Source of the DNA: an uncultured Clostridium sp.
Lineage (GTDB): Bacteria; Bacillota; Clostridia; Clostridiales; Clostridiaceae
DNA: 49,019 nucleotides
NCBI GenBank assembly: GCA_900543325.1
Contig: UQQU01000016.1
Location: 1-49,019, forward strand
Reading direction: 5' to 3'
The translations under genes and the position numbers were made by a program. The notes below the pieces were generated by a model, which ran no database searches, was not told the origin of the DNA, and saw nothing but the letters and a program-made list of their open reading frames with translations. Below, in pieces: positions 35,100-44,451 of the stretch (position 1 is the stretch's first letter; the number at the start of each line of letters is the position of its first letter).

Positions 35100-35521
35100 A
35101 ATTTCATCAAGAAAATAGCTTATTTTTTTATTATTAAAAGGATTTTAATCTATTTTATTTAAGTTCTACTTTTTAATAATATAAATACCATTAAAACTAT
35201 AAACCTAAACTACTATATTTAATATACAAGATAGTCCTTTATCCCCTATGACTTGTTGACAAGCGTATTACACATAACTTTAGTCATCTCCTGATAAATC
35301 TCTTTATCATTCTTATTGCAGTATGTCTAAATAGAAAATATCCGAAGCTATGCTTAATATTAATCTCAGTTAACATTAAAATACTATCTCGAACCATCAT
35401 GTGCATTTATAAAGCTTTTCTTATATATAAATAGCATCTTTCAAAAATTAATACCTCTGTTATTTCATAAAAATAACTACGCATACTATATATTTTGAAA
35501 GAAATAGACCAAAATCCTTAA
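35100..35521. other. Intergenic stretch without recognisable gene
   Basis: About 420 bases. Slightly less AT-extreme around 35235-35400, where short open frames exist on both strands (40 codons on the minus strand, about 59 on the plus strand without a good start). None has a ribosome site or a family I recognise. It may be a decayed gene or simple spacer. Confidence 0.4.
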
Positions 35522-35631
35522 AGAGATAACAACATAAATTTTAAATTAAACATCGAATACAACAAACATATTATATTCACTTTTCATTTAAAATTTATAA
35601 ACAATAAATTTATTTATCATTTGTTATCTCT
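35522..35631. repeat. Long-range inverted repeat in pilin upstream region
   Basis: Two collinear complementary blocks: AGAGATAACAA (35522-35532) with TTGTTATCTCT (35621-35631), and ATAAATTTTAAAT (35534-35546) with ATTTAAAATTTAT (35586-35598). Together they give a 24-pair interrupted helix of a 110-base RNA or DNA element. Function unknown; may be the 5' half of a small RNA ending at 35714. Confidence 0.5.
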
Positions 35632-35684
35632 ATTATTGTTTTATCCCTTTTGGGGTTAATTTATTCATATTTCTTTAGAACTTT

Positions 35685-35714
35685 TTACAAAAATATGAGT
35701 TTTGTAATTTTTTT
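35685..35714 (+). terminator. Intrinsic terminator upstream of the pilin gene
   Basis: TTACAAAA (35685-35692) pairs with TTTTGTAA (35700-35707) across a seven-base loop, followed by seven T residues. No gene ends near here on the plus strand, so it must end a small RNA or an attenuated leader. Confidence 0.6.
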
Positions 35715-35723
35715 CATCTTTTT

Positions 35724-35754
35724 TTGAATATCTGATTTATTTATCGTCCATAAT
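35724..35754 (+). promoter_or_regulatory. Weak possible promoter of the pilin gene
   Basis: TTGAAT (35724-35729) and CATAAT (35749-35754) with a 19-base spacer, about 50 bases before the start codon. The spacing is long, so this is tentative. Confidence 0.25.
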
Positions 35755-35806
35755 CTGTAAAGAATTATTTCATGAAATAAAAAAAATTTTAATAAGGAGT
35801 TGAACA

Positions 35807-36247
35807 ATGAAATATTTGATCAATATGAAAATTAATAAATTATTTTTAAAATCAAAGAAGAAAAGGAAAAAAGGATTTACTTTAATTGAACTTGTTGCTG
35901 TTTTAGCTATCATTGCTATTTTATCTGCTGCTTTTGTACCTAAGTTTTCAAATTATATTACTGAAGCTAAAAAGGTTACAGTTTTAAATGAAGCTAAAAG
36001 TGTTGTTACTGCTTATGAAGCTGTAAGTCATAAACTTGATACTGATGAAGCTAATACCGATATATCTACTTTAGTAACTAGCAATTATACAGATATATCT
36101 CCAAATAAGCTTCCCCTTGCTACAAAAGTTTCTCAATGTAGAAAATTACTTGATCCCAATACTAAATTTGAAGTATCATCCGCTGGAATATTAATTTCAG
36201 TTGATAATGATACAATTCCTCAAGACAAAACTGATAATACTGATTAA
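35807..36247 (+). CDS. Orphan type IV pilin-like protein
   Basis: 146 residues. A class III prepilin signal with cleavage after KKRKKG (residue 23), then FTLIELVAVLAIIAILSAAFVPKF: mature Phe1 and Glu5 and a full hydrophobic N-terminal helix. The leader is strongly basic and long. The globular part is short, acidic at its end (DNDTIPQDKTDNTD), with one cysteine (SQCRKLL) and therefore no disulfide. AGGAG lies seven bases before the ATG. No prepilin peptidase, ATPase or platform gene is nearby, so it would use a machine encoded elsewhere. Major pilin, pseudopilin or ComGC-like role cannot be separated by eye. Confidence 0.85.
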   Translation: MKYLINMKINKLFLKSKKKRKKGFTLIELVAVLAIIAILSAAFVPKFSNYITEAKKVTVLNEAKSVVTAYEAVSHKLDTDEANTDISTLVTSNYTDISPNKLPLATKVSQCRKLLDPNTKFEVSSAGILISVDNDTIPQDKTDNTD

Positions 36248-36300
36248 GTATATTATAAAAACCTATCTATAAAATTCAAATAAAATCTTACTAAATAAAA

Positions 36301-36346
36301 AATGATGATATATTTAATTATAGTTTTAACTAAATATATCATCATT
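36301..36346. terminator. Bidirectional terminator between pilin and M18 peptidase genes
   Basis: Perfect 16-base-pair stem (36301-36316 with 36331-36346), 14-base loop, A-rich before and after. Lies between convergent genes. Confidence 0.75.
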
Positions 36347-36386
36347 ATCTAAAAATTTAACTTTTATATTAAATATAAAGTACTAA

Positions 36387-37682
36387 TTAAAGACTAAAGA
36401 ATTCAGTAAATGCTTTAACTGTATAATAGTTATCCTTAACACTTGCTAATTCCCTGATAGAGTGCATTCCAAGTACTGGAGCTCCCATATCAATAACTGG
36501 AATAGTTAAGTTAGCAGCAGTTACAGGACCTATTGTAGTTCCACCTCTAACATCTGATCTGTTAACAAACTTTTGGAATGGTACACCTGCAGCCTCACAT
36601 ACACCTGCAAATACAGCACCATTAAAGCTATCAGTGCTATAGCTTCCAGAAGCAGCAATCTTTAATACAGGACCACCTTCAAGTACAGGTCTGTTAGTTG
36701 GATCATGCTTATCTCCTAAGTTTGGATGAACAGCATGAGCTAAGTCAGCAGAAATCATTATAGAATTAGCTAATGCTCTATAATATCCTTCTCTATTCTT
36801 ACCTAATCCTAAAGCTATTCTTTCTAATATATTATTTAGTAATGTAGAATTAGCCCCTTCAGCTGTTAAACTACCAATCTCTTCATTATCTACACAAATC
36901 ATAACCTTAGTTGCTACATTTTCCCTACTATCAACTAAAGCTTTAATTCCTGCATAAACCATCCATAAATCATCGAATCTACCTGAAGAAATAAGTTCTT
37001 CATTCATTCCTATTAGCATACCTTTTTCATATTCATATAAACCTAATTCAAAGTTTAATATATCTTCTTTATTAACTTGAAGCTCTTCTGCTAATATATT
37101 CATTAAGTAGTCTTCTTTTTCTAATTTATCATTTATAAGTCCTAATAAAGGAAGTGTATCTACTTGTCTATTTATTTTAAATCCTTCATTAACCTCTCTA
37201 TTCATATGAATTGCTAAGCTTGGAATTATTAATAATGGCTTATTTATATTAACTAATCTTGTTTCTGGTTTTAATGGAGATGCACCTTTTAATGATACCT
37301 TACCAGCTATTGATAATGGTCTATCAAACCATGTGTGAAGTATTGGTCCACCATAAACTTCTGTATTTAACTTAACGTATTTTCCTTCTGAAATCATTTG
37401 AGGATTTGGTTTAATTCTAAATCCTGGTACATCAGTGTGAGCTCCTATAAGTCTTAATCCTGTTTCTTCTATATCCCCAGTACCAACTTCAAAAGCAATT
37501 AATGCTGAATCATTTTTTATAACATAATATTTACCTTTTGCTTGTAAATCCCATTTATCAGTTTCTTTTATTTCAATAAATCCATTTTCATCTAATATTT
37601 TTTTTGTTGCTTTTACTCCATGACAAGCACTTGGACTGTCATATAAAAAGTCTACTAATTCTAATGCTAATTTCTTTTCCAT
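36387..37682 (-). CDS. apeB: M18 family aminopeptidase
   Basis: About 431 residues, the usual length. Metal and catalytic regions are visible: GAHTDVPGFRIKP, YGGPILHTWFDRPLSIAG, CVDNEEIGSLTAEGANS, ISADLAHAVHPN and GGTTIGPVTAANL. A cytosolic zinc aminopeptidase of the aspartyl/leucyl type that trims peptides. The ATG at 37682 sits nine bases after GGAG; the ATG two codons earlier is only three bases from it. Single-gene unit. Confidence 0.92.
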   Translation of the reverse strand: MEKKLALELVDFLYDSPSACHGVKATKKILDENGFIEIKETDKWDLQAKGKYYVIKNDSALIAFEVGTGDIEETGLRLIGAHTDVPGFRIKPNPQMISEGKYVKLNTEVYGGPILHTWFDRPLSIAGKVSLKGASPLKPETRLVNINKPLLIIPSLAIHMNREVNEGFKINRQVDTLPLLGLINDKLEKEDYLMNILAEELQVNKEDILNFELGLYEYEKGMLIGMNEELISSGRFDDLWMVYAGIKALVDSRENVATKVMICVDNEEIGSLTAEGANSTLLNNILERIALGLGKNREGYYRALANSIMISADLAHAVHPNLGDKHDPTNRPVLEGGPVLKIAASGSYSTDSFNGAVFAGVCEAAGVPFQKFVNRSDVRGGTTIGPVTAANLTIPVIDMGAPVLGMHSIRELASVKDNYYTVKAFTEFFSL

Positions 37683-37833
37683 AGTCATTTACTCCTTTTC
37701 ATTTACTATATTTCTAATATACTTCATTTGCTATTTTTTCACAACTGATTATTTTTTTACCACAGCTATATATAAAGAATGGCTGTATCATTAGATTTAG
37801 CCATATTTAGTATACCCTTTAAATAATATATAA

Positions 37834-37862
37834 TTGACTTTTTTATTGGATTAAATTAGCAT
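37834..37862 (+). promoter_or_regulatory. Possible promoter of the cation transporter gene
   Basis: TTGACT (37834-37839), 17-base spacer, TAGCAT (37857-37862). Good -35, weaker -10. Confidence 0.35.
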
Positions 37863-37949
37863 ATTGTAATAAGCGTAATTGTTTTAAAAAATAACATACT
37901 ATTAATATAAGTAATTATATTAATTGCAAATAAAAATGGGAGGATTTTT

Positions 37950-39125
37950 ATGTTTTCAAATTTTTTAGTTAAAAGATTTGTTAAGAACTATGATAATGTA
38001 TCAGATGTAAAAGTAAGAAGTGCTTATGCTAATCTTGCTGGAATCGTAGGAATAGTCACCAACTTAATGTTATTTATAATAAAGTTATCTGTTGGTTTAT
38101 TTTCTAACTCTGTTTCAATTTTAGCCGATGCATTTAATAACTTATCTGATGCTGCTTCTTCAATTATAACTATAATTGGTTTTAAGATGGCAAATAAACC
38201 AGCTGATGCAGAACATCCTTTTGGACATGGTCGTATCGAATATATAACTGCCATGATTGTTTCTTTCATGGTTATGCTTGTTGGTCTTCAATTTGTTAAA
38301 ACCTCTTTCCAAAAGATTATTAATCCTACTCCAGTAACTTTTGAATTATGGCCATTTATTTTATTACTTATTTCTATTGGATTTAAGTTTTGGCTATCTA
38401 AATTTAATAAGTATATTGGAAATAAGATTAATTCATCTACTTTAAAGGCTACTGCAACTGATGCTATGGGTGATGTTTTTACTTCTACTACTGTTGTTAT
38501 TTCTTTTTTAATATGCAAATTCACTACTTTACCTATTGATGGTTATATTGGTATTGTTGTAGCTTTAGCTATTGTTTATTCTGGTTTCTCTCTTATTAAA
38601 GAAACTTTAAGTCCATTACTTGGAGAACCACCAGATCCTGTTTTAGTTAGTGATATTACTGACATGGTTATGTCTTATGAGAACATAACTGGAATTCACG
38701 ATTTAATTGTTCATAATTATGGTCCAGGTAGAATTATGGCTTCTATTCATGCTGAAATTCCTAGTAACATTGATATTATGGAAATACACCATATTATTGA
38801 TACTGCTGAAAGAGAAATTTCTAAAAAGTTAAATATTTATTTAGTTATTCACATGGATCCTATTTGTGTTGATACAGATGAAATAATCGAAGCTAGAAAT
38901 ATGGTTCAAGATGTGCTTAGCAAATATGAAGAAGTTAAGTCTTTCCATGATTTCAGAGTTGTTGGAGATCATGATAAGAAAAATTTAATTTTTGATATAG
39001 AAGTTTGTCCTAAATGCTTAGCTAATGAAAGTAGCTCATCTCAATTATTATCTAACATAGAAAAAGATATTAAGAAAAAATCTCCTGAATATAGATGTGT
39101 TATTACTGTTGATTTAGCTTTATAA
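37950..39125 (+). CDS. Cation diffusion facilitator family transporter
   Basis: 391 residues. Six-helix core with the metal site SILADAFNNLSDAASS in helix 2 and HPFGHGRIEYI before helix 3, second site ATDAMGDVFTS in helix 5, then the cytoplasmic ferredoxin-like domain (IHDLIVHNYGPGRIMASIHAEIP, HHIIDTAE, IHMDPICVD). It exports divalent metal ions (Zn, Mn or Fe) in exchange for protons. The C-terminal region after the usual end is extended by about 90 residues and includes CPKC. GGGAGGA before the ATG. Metal specificity cannot be assigned. Confidence 0.9.
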   Translation: MFSNFLVKRFVKNYDNVSDVKVRSAYANLAGIVGIVTNLMLFIIKLSVGLFSNSVSILADAFNNLSDAASSIITIIGFKMANKPADAEHPFGHGRIEYITAMIVSFMVMLVGLQFVKTSFQKIINPTPVTFELWPFILLLISIGFKFWLSKFNKYIGNKINSSTLKATATDAMGDVFTSTTVVISFLICKFTTLPIDGYIGIVVALAIVYSGFSLIKETLSPLLGEPPDPVLVSDITDMVMSYENITGIHDLIVHNYGPGRIMASIHAEIPSNIDIMEIHHIIDTAEREISKKLNIYLVIHMDPICVDTDEIIEARNMVQDVLSKYEEVKSFHDFRVVGDHDKKNLIFDIEVCPKCLANESSSSQLLSNIEKDIKKKSPEYRCVITVDLAL

Positions 39126-39202
39126 CTATAAATACTGCAATTAATTTAATTTACGCTTAAAAAAGTAAATTTAAAGTATTTACATTTTTTTAATTTATAT
39201 TT

Positions 39203-39246
39203 AAAATAAATGACGAGACTTATATTTAAGTCTCGTCGTTTATTTT
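39203..39246. terminator. Bidirectional terminator between transporter and Sel1 genes
   Basis: Stem of about 20 pairs with one G-U pair (39203-39222 with 39227-39246) and four-base loop; it overlaps the last stop codon of the Sel1 gene by two bases. A-rich left, T-rich right. Confidence 0.88.
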
Positions 39247-41845
39247 ATTGAAGTCTCTCTTCTTCTCTAACAATGTTATAATATATTGCCGCCTCCTTTA
39301 GTTCATAATAAACTGTCTTGTCCTGAGGTCTTCTATTATCATACCACTGAATTAAATCATTAATTACTTCATAAAATCCACTACTTATTAGCTTACTAAG
39401 CTTTTTGATAATTATTAATTCCTCAACAGTAACTATACTACTATTTTGAACTTCTTTTAATTTATCCCTTAGGAATATATATTTACATTTATTTACGCCT
39501 AAATTTTTTCCTTCCATGGCAACTTCAAATGCTTCTTTATACTTGTTATTTTTACTTAAACCACTATTATATAAATAAATAGCAAGCTGTCCGTAGCACT
39601 CTAAATTTCCCCGTTCTATTCCTTCTCGATATAGATTTATAATTTCATCTTTATCCATATCTATTAATCCTTTTTCACCTAAATATCCTCTAATATATTT
39701 GGCTGTTCCTATATCTATTTCTTCAATTTCATCAAGTAATTCATAACCCTTTTCTTTATTTTCTTCAATTCCTATTCCTTTAAAGCAGTAATATACTAAC
39801 TTTTCTTTTCCCTTTAATGCATCTAAATCAATAAGCTTAAATACATAGTAAATAGCTTTTATATCACTTCTTCTACCTCCAATTCCATTTTCATATATCT
39901 CTATTAGCTTTTCTATTGATTCAATATCTTCTTCTTTTGCTGCTCTTTCATACCATTTAATTGCTAAGTCTATATTTCTACTTAAGAAAATACCTGCCTT
40001 ATACCAATCTCCTAGCTTATTCATTGCTTTAACATATTTAGTTTCAGCTGCTAAGGTGTAATAGTAATAAGCCTTTTCATAATTTTGCTCTATTCCAATT
40101 CCCTTTTCATATATATATCCATACTTGAATATTGACTCTTTTAGTTCATTTTCTACACCAAATTTTATATAATTTAAAAGTTCATTTTTATTAACATCTT
40201 TGCCTTCTTTTAATTCATTAATCATTATACAAGCTAAATAATCTGCTGCATAAGGTGAACCTAATTCATATGCTTCTTTTAATAAGGCTTTAGTAATATC
40301 ACTTGTTTTATCTCCAAATTTATTTAATCTATAATATGCAACTGCTAGGACATACATAGCATGAGGCTCTTTCTTAGCTGCTGCTATCTCCATATATTCC
40401 ATTGCCTTTTCTAGGTCCTTTTCAACACCTTCACCATTGTAATATATTATACCTAATCTTTGAGTGCACTTTAAGTTTCCTTCTCCATGACCTTGTTCAT
40501 ATATTGCAATTGCCTGATTAATTAATCCTTCGTCTTCATACACCTTTCCAAGCTTGAAGTATATACTTTTATCTCCAAACTCTATTGCCTTATTATATAA
40601 CTCTAATGCAGTATAAACATCTTTTCTTACATTAAGTCCTTTTAAATACATCTCAGCAAGTGATTCTATACAATTAGTATCTAAAGCTAAATATCCCTTA
40701 CTTAAATAATAAAATGCTTTCTTATAATTAACCTCTAGGCATATCCCCTCTAAATATGATCTACCAATTATATAATAAGCATCTTCATAATCATTTTCTG
40801 CTGCCCTTTCAAGCCAATAATATGCACTTACTAAATTTCCATCACATCCCTCTCCATTTTTATACATTAGCGATAATGCATATTGTGAAGCAGGTAGATT
40901 GTTTTCTGCTGCTTTCTTATGCCATTTAAATGCTTTTTCTTCGTCTTTATCTACACCTAATCCATTATAATATGCACGTCCCAATTGATAGTATGCGCCT
41001 ACATAATCATTTTCTGCACTCTTTTGAAACCATATAAATGCTTTATTATAATCCTTAATAACTCCATTTCCTTCAGAATATAAAACACCTAAAGAGTATT
41101 GAGCAAATGCATTTCCCTTTATTGCAGCTTTGTAATACCATTGATATGCAATTTCATAGTTTTTATTTACTGCTATACCTTTATCGTAAAATAATCCAAG
41201 GTAAGTTTCAGCATATTCATCCTTATATTTTGCTGCATCTAAGAAATATTTATAAGCCTTTTTGCTATCCTTCTTAACGCCTCTACCAAAGTAATAATTT
41301 TCACCTTTCTCAAGAAGCTGACGTGTAACCTCTTCTTTTTCTTCTAATTCTCCTACTTTATTTTCAAGAACTTTTGGTGCCTTTTTTTCTTGAATGCCTT
41401 TACTGATCAGCAAATATTTCATAAAAATTTCTTTCTCTGAATCTATTAAATTATCTAATATTAAAGAATAATTCTCCTCACCATAATTAACAACAAACCA
41501 AGCTAAAATTTCATATAATATTTTCATTTCCGAAATCTTATCCTCGGCAGTTATAATATCAGAATGATTTACTTTAACTTTCTTAGTCCAAAGTATAATC
41601 ATATCTAATATCTCACTTGGTATTATATTTATCTCCTTCAACATCTCTAATCTTTTATTCCATTCAATTTTTTCATCATATAATATACTATTTTTCTTAT
41701 ATATATAATAAATAATATCACCAATTATAGTATTAATATTTTCTTCTATATCATCATGAGTTGTCTTTTTCTTTAATTCTTCTATATCTTCATATAGATC
41801 TCTAAACTCTAGCTTTAAAAAATCATAACTGAAGATCCTATTCAT
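39245..41845 (-). CDS. Large Sel1-repeat protein
   Basis: 866 residues, no signal peptide or membrane segment. A helical N-terminal domain of about 170 residues, a charged linker, then many tandem Sel1/TPR-like repeats of about 36 residues from residue 180 on (pattern AFKWHKKAAENNLPASQYAL, GLGVDKDEEKA). Such solenoids scaffold protein complexes. The C-terminal 150 residues diverge from the repeat. ATG at 41845 with GGAGGA. Nothing beside it indicates a partner; function unknown. Confidence 0.85.
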   Translation of the reverse strand: MNRIFSYDFLKLEFRDLYEDIEELKKKTTHDDIEENINTIIGDIIYYIYKKNSILYDEKIEWNKRLEMLKEINIIPSEILDMIILWTKKVKVNHSDIITAEDKISEMKILYEILAWFVVNYGEENYSLILDNLIDSEKEIFMKYLLISKGIQEKKAPKVLENKVGELEEKEEVTRQLLEKGENYYFGRGVKKDSKKAYKYFLDAAKYKDEYAETYLGLFYDKGIAVNKNYEIAYQWYYKAAIKGNAFAQYSLGVLYSEGNGVIKDYNKAFIWFQKSAENDYVGAYYQLGRAYYNGLGVDKDEEKAFKWHKKAAENNLPASQYALSLMYKNGEGCDGNLVSAYYWLERAAENDYEDAYYIIGRSYLEGICLEVNYKKAFYYLSKGYLALDTNCIESLAEMYLKGLNVRKDVYTALELYNKAIEFGDKSIYFKLGKVYEDEGLINQAIAIYEQGHGEGNLKCTQRLGIIYYNGEGVEKDLEKAMEYMEIAAAKKEPHAMYVLAVAYYRLNKFGDKTSDITKALLKEAYELGSPYAADYLACIMINELKEGKDVNKNELLNYIKFGVENELKESIFKYGYIYEKGIGIEQNYEKAYYYYTLAAETKYVKAMNKLGDWYKAGIFLSRNIDLAIKWYERAAKEEDIESIEKLIEIYENGIGGRRSDIKAIYYVFKLIDLDALKGKEKLVYYCFKGIGIEENKEKGYELLDEIEEIDIGTAKYIRGYLGEKGLIDMDKDEIINLYREGIERGNLECYGQLAIYLYNSGLSKNNKYKEAFEVAMEGKNLGVNKCKYIFLRDKLKEVQNSSIVTVEELIIIKKLSKLISSGFYEVINDLIQWYDNRRPQDKTVYYELKEAAIYYNIVREEERLQ

Positions 41846-41921
41846 ATATCCTCCAAGGCTATTACTTCTACTATTAGTTTATTATATTGATAATCCCTTT
41901 ATTACGCCTCAAATCCAAATA

Positions 41922-41976
41922 TTGTAACGACCTCCGGGGGCAATCCATTATTTTGATTGACCCCGGAGGTCGTTAC
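41922..41976 (-). terminator. GC-rich palindrome, copy 1, terminator of amino-acid ABC operon
   Basis: A 17-pair stem (41922-41938 with 41960-41976) extended by five pairs after one mismatch, 6 bases after the glnQ-like stop. The core CCTCCGGGG...CAATCC is almost identical to the palindrome at 47499-47537. Its GC content contrasts with the surroundings. The U tract that follows on the minus strand is short. Confidence 0.75.
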
Positions 41977-41982
41977 ATATTT

Positions 41983-42705
41983 TTACAGCACTTTTGATAA
42001 GAAATCTATTGTTCTTGGATTCTTTGGATTTGAGAATATTTCTTCTGGAGTACCTTGTTCCATAATATTCCCATTATCCATAAATAAAATTCTATCTCCA
42101 ACTTCTCTTGCAAAGCCCATTTCATGAGTAACAACTACCATTGTCATTCCTTCCTTTGCAAGATCTTTCATAACACTTAAAACTTCTCCAACCATTTCTG
42201 GATCTAAGGCTGATGTTGGTTCATCAAATAGCATAACATCTGGCTCCATAGCTAGTGCTCTTGCTATTGCTATTCTTTGCTTTTGTCCACCAGAAAGTGA
42301 TGATGGATAAGCTGTTGCTTTATTACTTAATCCAACTCTATCTAATAGCTCCATTGCCTTCTTTTCTGCTTCTGACTTACTAAGACCTTTAACTTTAATA
42401 GGTGCTATTGTTAAGTTTTCTAATACAGTCTTATGTGGAAAAAGATTAAATTGTTGGAATACCATCCCCATCTTTTCTCTAATTTTATTTATATCTACTT
42501 TCTTATCTGTAATATCATTACCTTCAAATATTATTTTACCTGAAGTTGGCTCCTCTAATAGGTTTAAGCATCTTAAAAATGTACTTTTACCAGAACCAGA
42601 TGGGCCTATTACAACTACAACTTCACCTTTTTCTATATGTTCATCTATTCCTTTTAAAACATCATTTTTTCCAAAACTTTTATGAAGATTACTAACGCGA
42701 ATCAC
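41983..42705 (-). CDS. Polar amino-acid ABC transporter ATP-binding protein
   Basis: 240 residues: Walker A GPSGSGKST (about 33-41), Q-loop MVFQQFNLFPH, signature LSGGQKQRIAIARAL, Walker B VMLFDEPTSALDPE and H-loop VVVTHEMGF. A GlnQ/ArtP/TcyC type ATPase. GTG start at 42705, AGGAGA upstream, overlapping the permease end by 14 bases. Confidence 0.93.
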   Translation of the reverse strand: MIRVSNLHKSFGKNDVLKGIDEHIEKGEVVVVIGPSGSGKSTFLRCLNLLEEPTSGKIIFEGNDITDKKVDINKIREKMGMVFQQFNLFPHKTVLENLTIAPIKVKGLSKSEAEKKAMELLDRVGLSNKATAYPSSLSGGQKQRIAIARALAMEPDVMLFDEPTSALDPEMVGEVLSVMKDLAKEGMTMVVVTHEMGFAREVGDRILFMDNGNIMEQGTPEEIFSNPKNPRTIDFLSKVL

Positions 42706-43372
42706 TTTTTTTCATTCTCCTTTCTATAAGAGATATAATTCTACCTAATGTAAATGTCATAATAAAGTAGAATCCTGCTGCTACTATATATGGCTCTAAT
42801 CCTAAATATGTAGAACCTACTACTACTTTTCCTGCAAACATTAATTCATTAACACCAATTATTGAAGCCATTGATGATTCTTTTATTATTGCAACAAATT
42901 CATTACCTATTGCAGGTAATATATTTTTAACAGCTTGAGGTATTACAATTAACATCATTGCTGTACTTTTCTTCATACCTAAACTTCTTGCAGCTTCCAT
43001 TTGTCCCTTGTCCACCGCTTCTATACCTGCTCTTACTATTTCTGATACATATGCTGCTGAATTTAATGCAATCGCTATTATTGCTGATGTAAATGGACTT
43101 AAATCTATTCCAAAGAACATCTTAGAACCAGCATACATAATTAATATTTGTAATAGCATTGGTGTTCCCCTAATTATTTCAATGTAGACTACAGCTATTA
43201 TCTTTAAGGGCTTAATCTTCCAAATATGAAAGTTTGAGCTCTTCATAAAGAATAATAAAGAACCAAATAATGCTCCAAAAAGTACTGTAATTAAAGAAAT
43301 TAATAATGTATATTTAACACCTTCTAAATAATAAGGAATATATTGTGGTACAAAACTAAAATCAAAACCCAT
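42692..43372 (-). CDS. Polar amino-acid ABC transporter permease
   Basis: 226 residues with five or so membrane helices and the HisM-type EAA loop AARSLGMKKSTAMMLIVIPQAVKNILPAIGNEF. The N-terminal segment YYLEGVKYTLLISLITVLFG is typical. Single permease, so it probably works as a homodimer. A small hairpin (43415-43436) separates it from the binding-protein gene. Confidence 0.93.
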   Translation of the reverse strand: MGFDFSFVPQYIPYYLEGVKYTLLISLITVLFGALFGSLLFFMKSSNFHIWKIKPLKIIAVVYIEIIRGTPMLLQILIMYAGSKMFFGIDLSPFTSAIIAIALNSAAYVSEIVRAGIEAVDKGQMEAARSLGMKKSTAMMLIVIPQAVKNILPAIGNEFVAIIKESSMASIIGVNELMFAGKVVVGSTYLGLEPYIVAAGFYFIMTFTLGRIISLIERRMKKSDSR

Positions 43373-43414
43373 TTTTTATCCTCCTCTTTTTTGTTTATAA
43401 AATTTACTATTTAA

Positions 43415-43436
43415 CAGAGCTTGCCCCAAAGCTCTG
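43415..43436 (-). terminator. Small hairpin between binding-protein and permease genes
   Basis: CAGAGCTT (43415-43422) pairs with AAGCTCTG (43429-43436), six-base loop, without a T run. Probably a partial terminator or RNA-stabilising stem giving more binding protein than permease. Confidence 0.45.
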
Positions 43437-43515
43437 CTATAACTAAATTTTATATTTAAAGTTTACTATTACATTTATAGCCCCAATTTTGTAAAAGTAA
43501 CTTTAATTGCAAATA

Positions 43516-44364
43516 TTATTCTACTATATTAGCACTTGCTGCTAATTCATTAGCTTTTACAATATACTCATCCATCTTTCCTGTTTCATTCAATTCTTTA
43601 ATAACTTCATTTACTTTAGCTAATAAATCTTCATTTCCCTTAGCAATACCTACTGCATTTCCTCCAGATTCCTCTTCATATGTTGATTGTCCAACTGCTA
43701 ATTCTGGATTAGTTTTAACTGCCATTTCTGCAACTGGCTTCTCCATAACTATTGCATCAACTTTTCCTGACTTTAATTCTAATATTAAGTTATTAACGTT
43801 AGCTAATAATTGCAAATCTGCATTTGGAATTTCATCCTTAGCTATTTGTTCTTGAGTTGATCCTAATTGAGCTCCAACTTTTGCGCCTTCTAAATCAGCA
43901 AATGTCTTATACTTGTCCACATCTTCTGCTCTAACTAGTATTCCATGTTGTGAATTATAGTAAATTTCTGAAAAATCTACTACTTTAGCTCTTTCTTCAG
44001 TAGGATTCATCCCTGAGATTACTAAGTCTACTTTTCCTGCTGGTAATGCTGCTACCAATGCATCAAAATCCATCTCTTGAATTACTAATTCAACCCCAAG
44101 TTCATTAGCAATTTCATTAGCTATATCTACATCAAATCCTCCAATAACATCTTTACCATTTTCATCTATGTAATGAAATTCATATGGTGCGTAATCTGCA
44201 CTCATTCCAACAACAACTTTTCCTTTTTCTTGAATTGTATCTAATAAATCTTTTTTATTTCCTTCTGAACTTGAATTATCAGATGATCCACATCCAACTA
44301 ATCCCATAGTCATAATTCCTAATAATGCACTTGCAACCACCTTTTTAATTAATCCTTTTTTCAT
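43516..44364 (-). CDS. Polar amino-acid-binding lipoprotein
   Basis: 282 residues. Signal peptide ending in lipobox LVGC with Cys25 as lipidation site, then a Ser/Asn-rich linker and a family 3 solute-binding fold: VVGMSADYAPYEFHYIDENGKDVIGGFDVDIANEIA, MDFDALVAALPAGKVDLVISGM, KVGAQLGSTQEQIA. First gene of the ABC operon. ARG-box-like sites upstream suggest arginine or a related amino acid, but the ligand cannot be proved from sequence. Confidence 0.92.
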   Translation of the reverse strand: MKKGLIKKVVASALLGIMTMGLVGCGSSDNSSSEGNKKDLLDTIQEKGKVVVGMSADYAPYEFHYIDENGKDVIGGFDVDIANEIANELGVELVIQEMDFDALVAALPAGKVDLVISGMNPTEERAKVVDFSEIYYNSQHGILVRAEDVDKYKTFADLEGAKVGAQLGSTQEQIAKDEIPNADLQLLANVNNLILELKSGKVDAIVMEKPVAEMAVKTNPELAVGQSTYEEESGGNAVGIAKGNEDLLAKVNEVIKELNETGKMDEYIVKANELAASANIVE

Positions 44365-44420
44365 ATTTAAATCCCCCTTAAATCATTCTCTATGTAAAAC
44401 ATCTCCTAATCTATAGCATA

Positions 44421-44450
44421 ATTATACATCGCGTGATTATATTTATGCAA
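44421..44450 (-). promoter_or_regulatory. Candidate promoter of amino-acid ABC operon
   Basis: On the minus strand TTGCAT (44445-44450), 18-base spacer, TATAAT (44421-44426). The ARG-box-like sequence at 44432-44451 overlaps the -35 and spacer, where a bound repressor would block polymerase. Confidence 0.55.
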
Positions 44451-44451
44451 T
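44432..44451. promoter_or_regulatory. ARG-box-like site overlapping the ABC promoter
   Basis: CGTGATTATATTTATGCAAT resembles the Bacillus ArgR/AhrC box (CATGAATAAAAATGCA-type). Binding by ArgR is inferred. Confidence 0.45.

Noticed and set aside
35235..35420. Possible decayed gene (short frames on both strands)
   Set aside because: The longest frames are 40-59 codons, without a start signal or family match that I can recognise, and frames are broken by stops. Left as unassigned spacer.
35100..35806. c-di-GMP riboswitch upstream of the pilin gene
   Set aside because: Pilin genes in clostridia can have one, but I find no GEMM-I core sequences here; the hairpins present do not fit that fold by eye.
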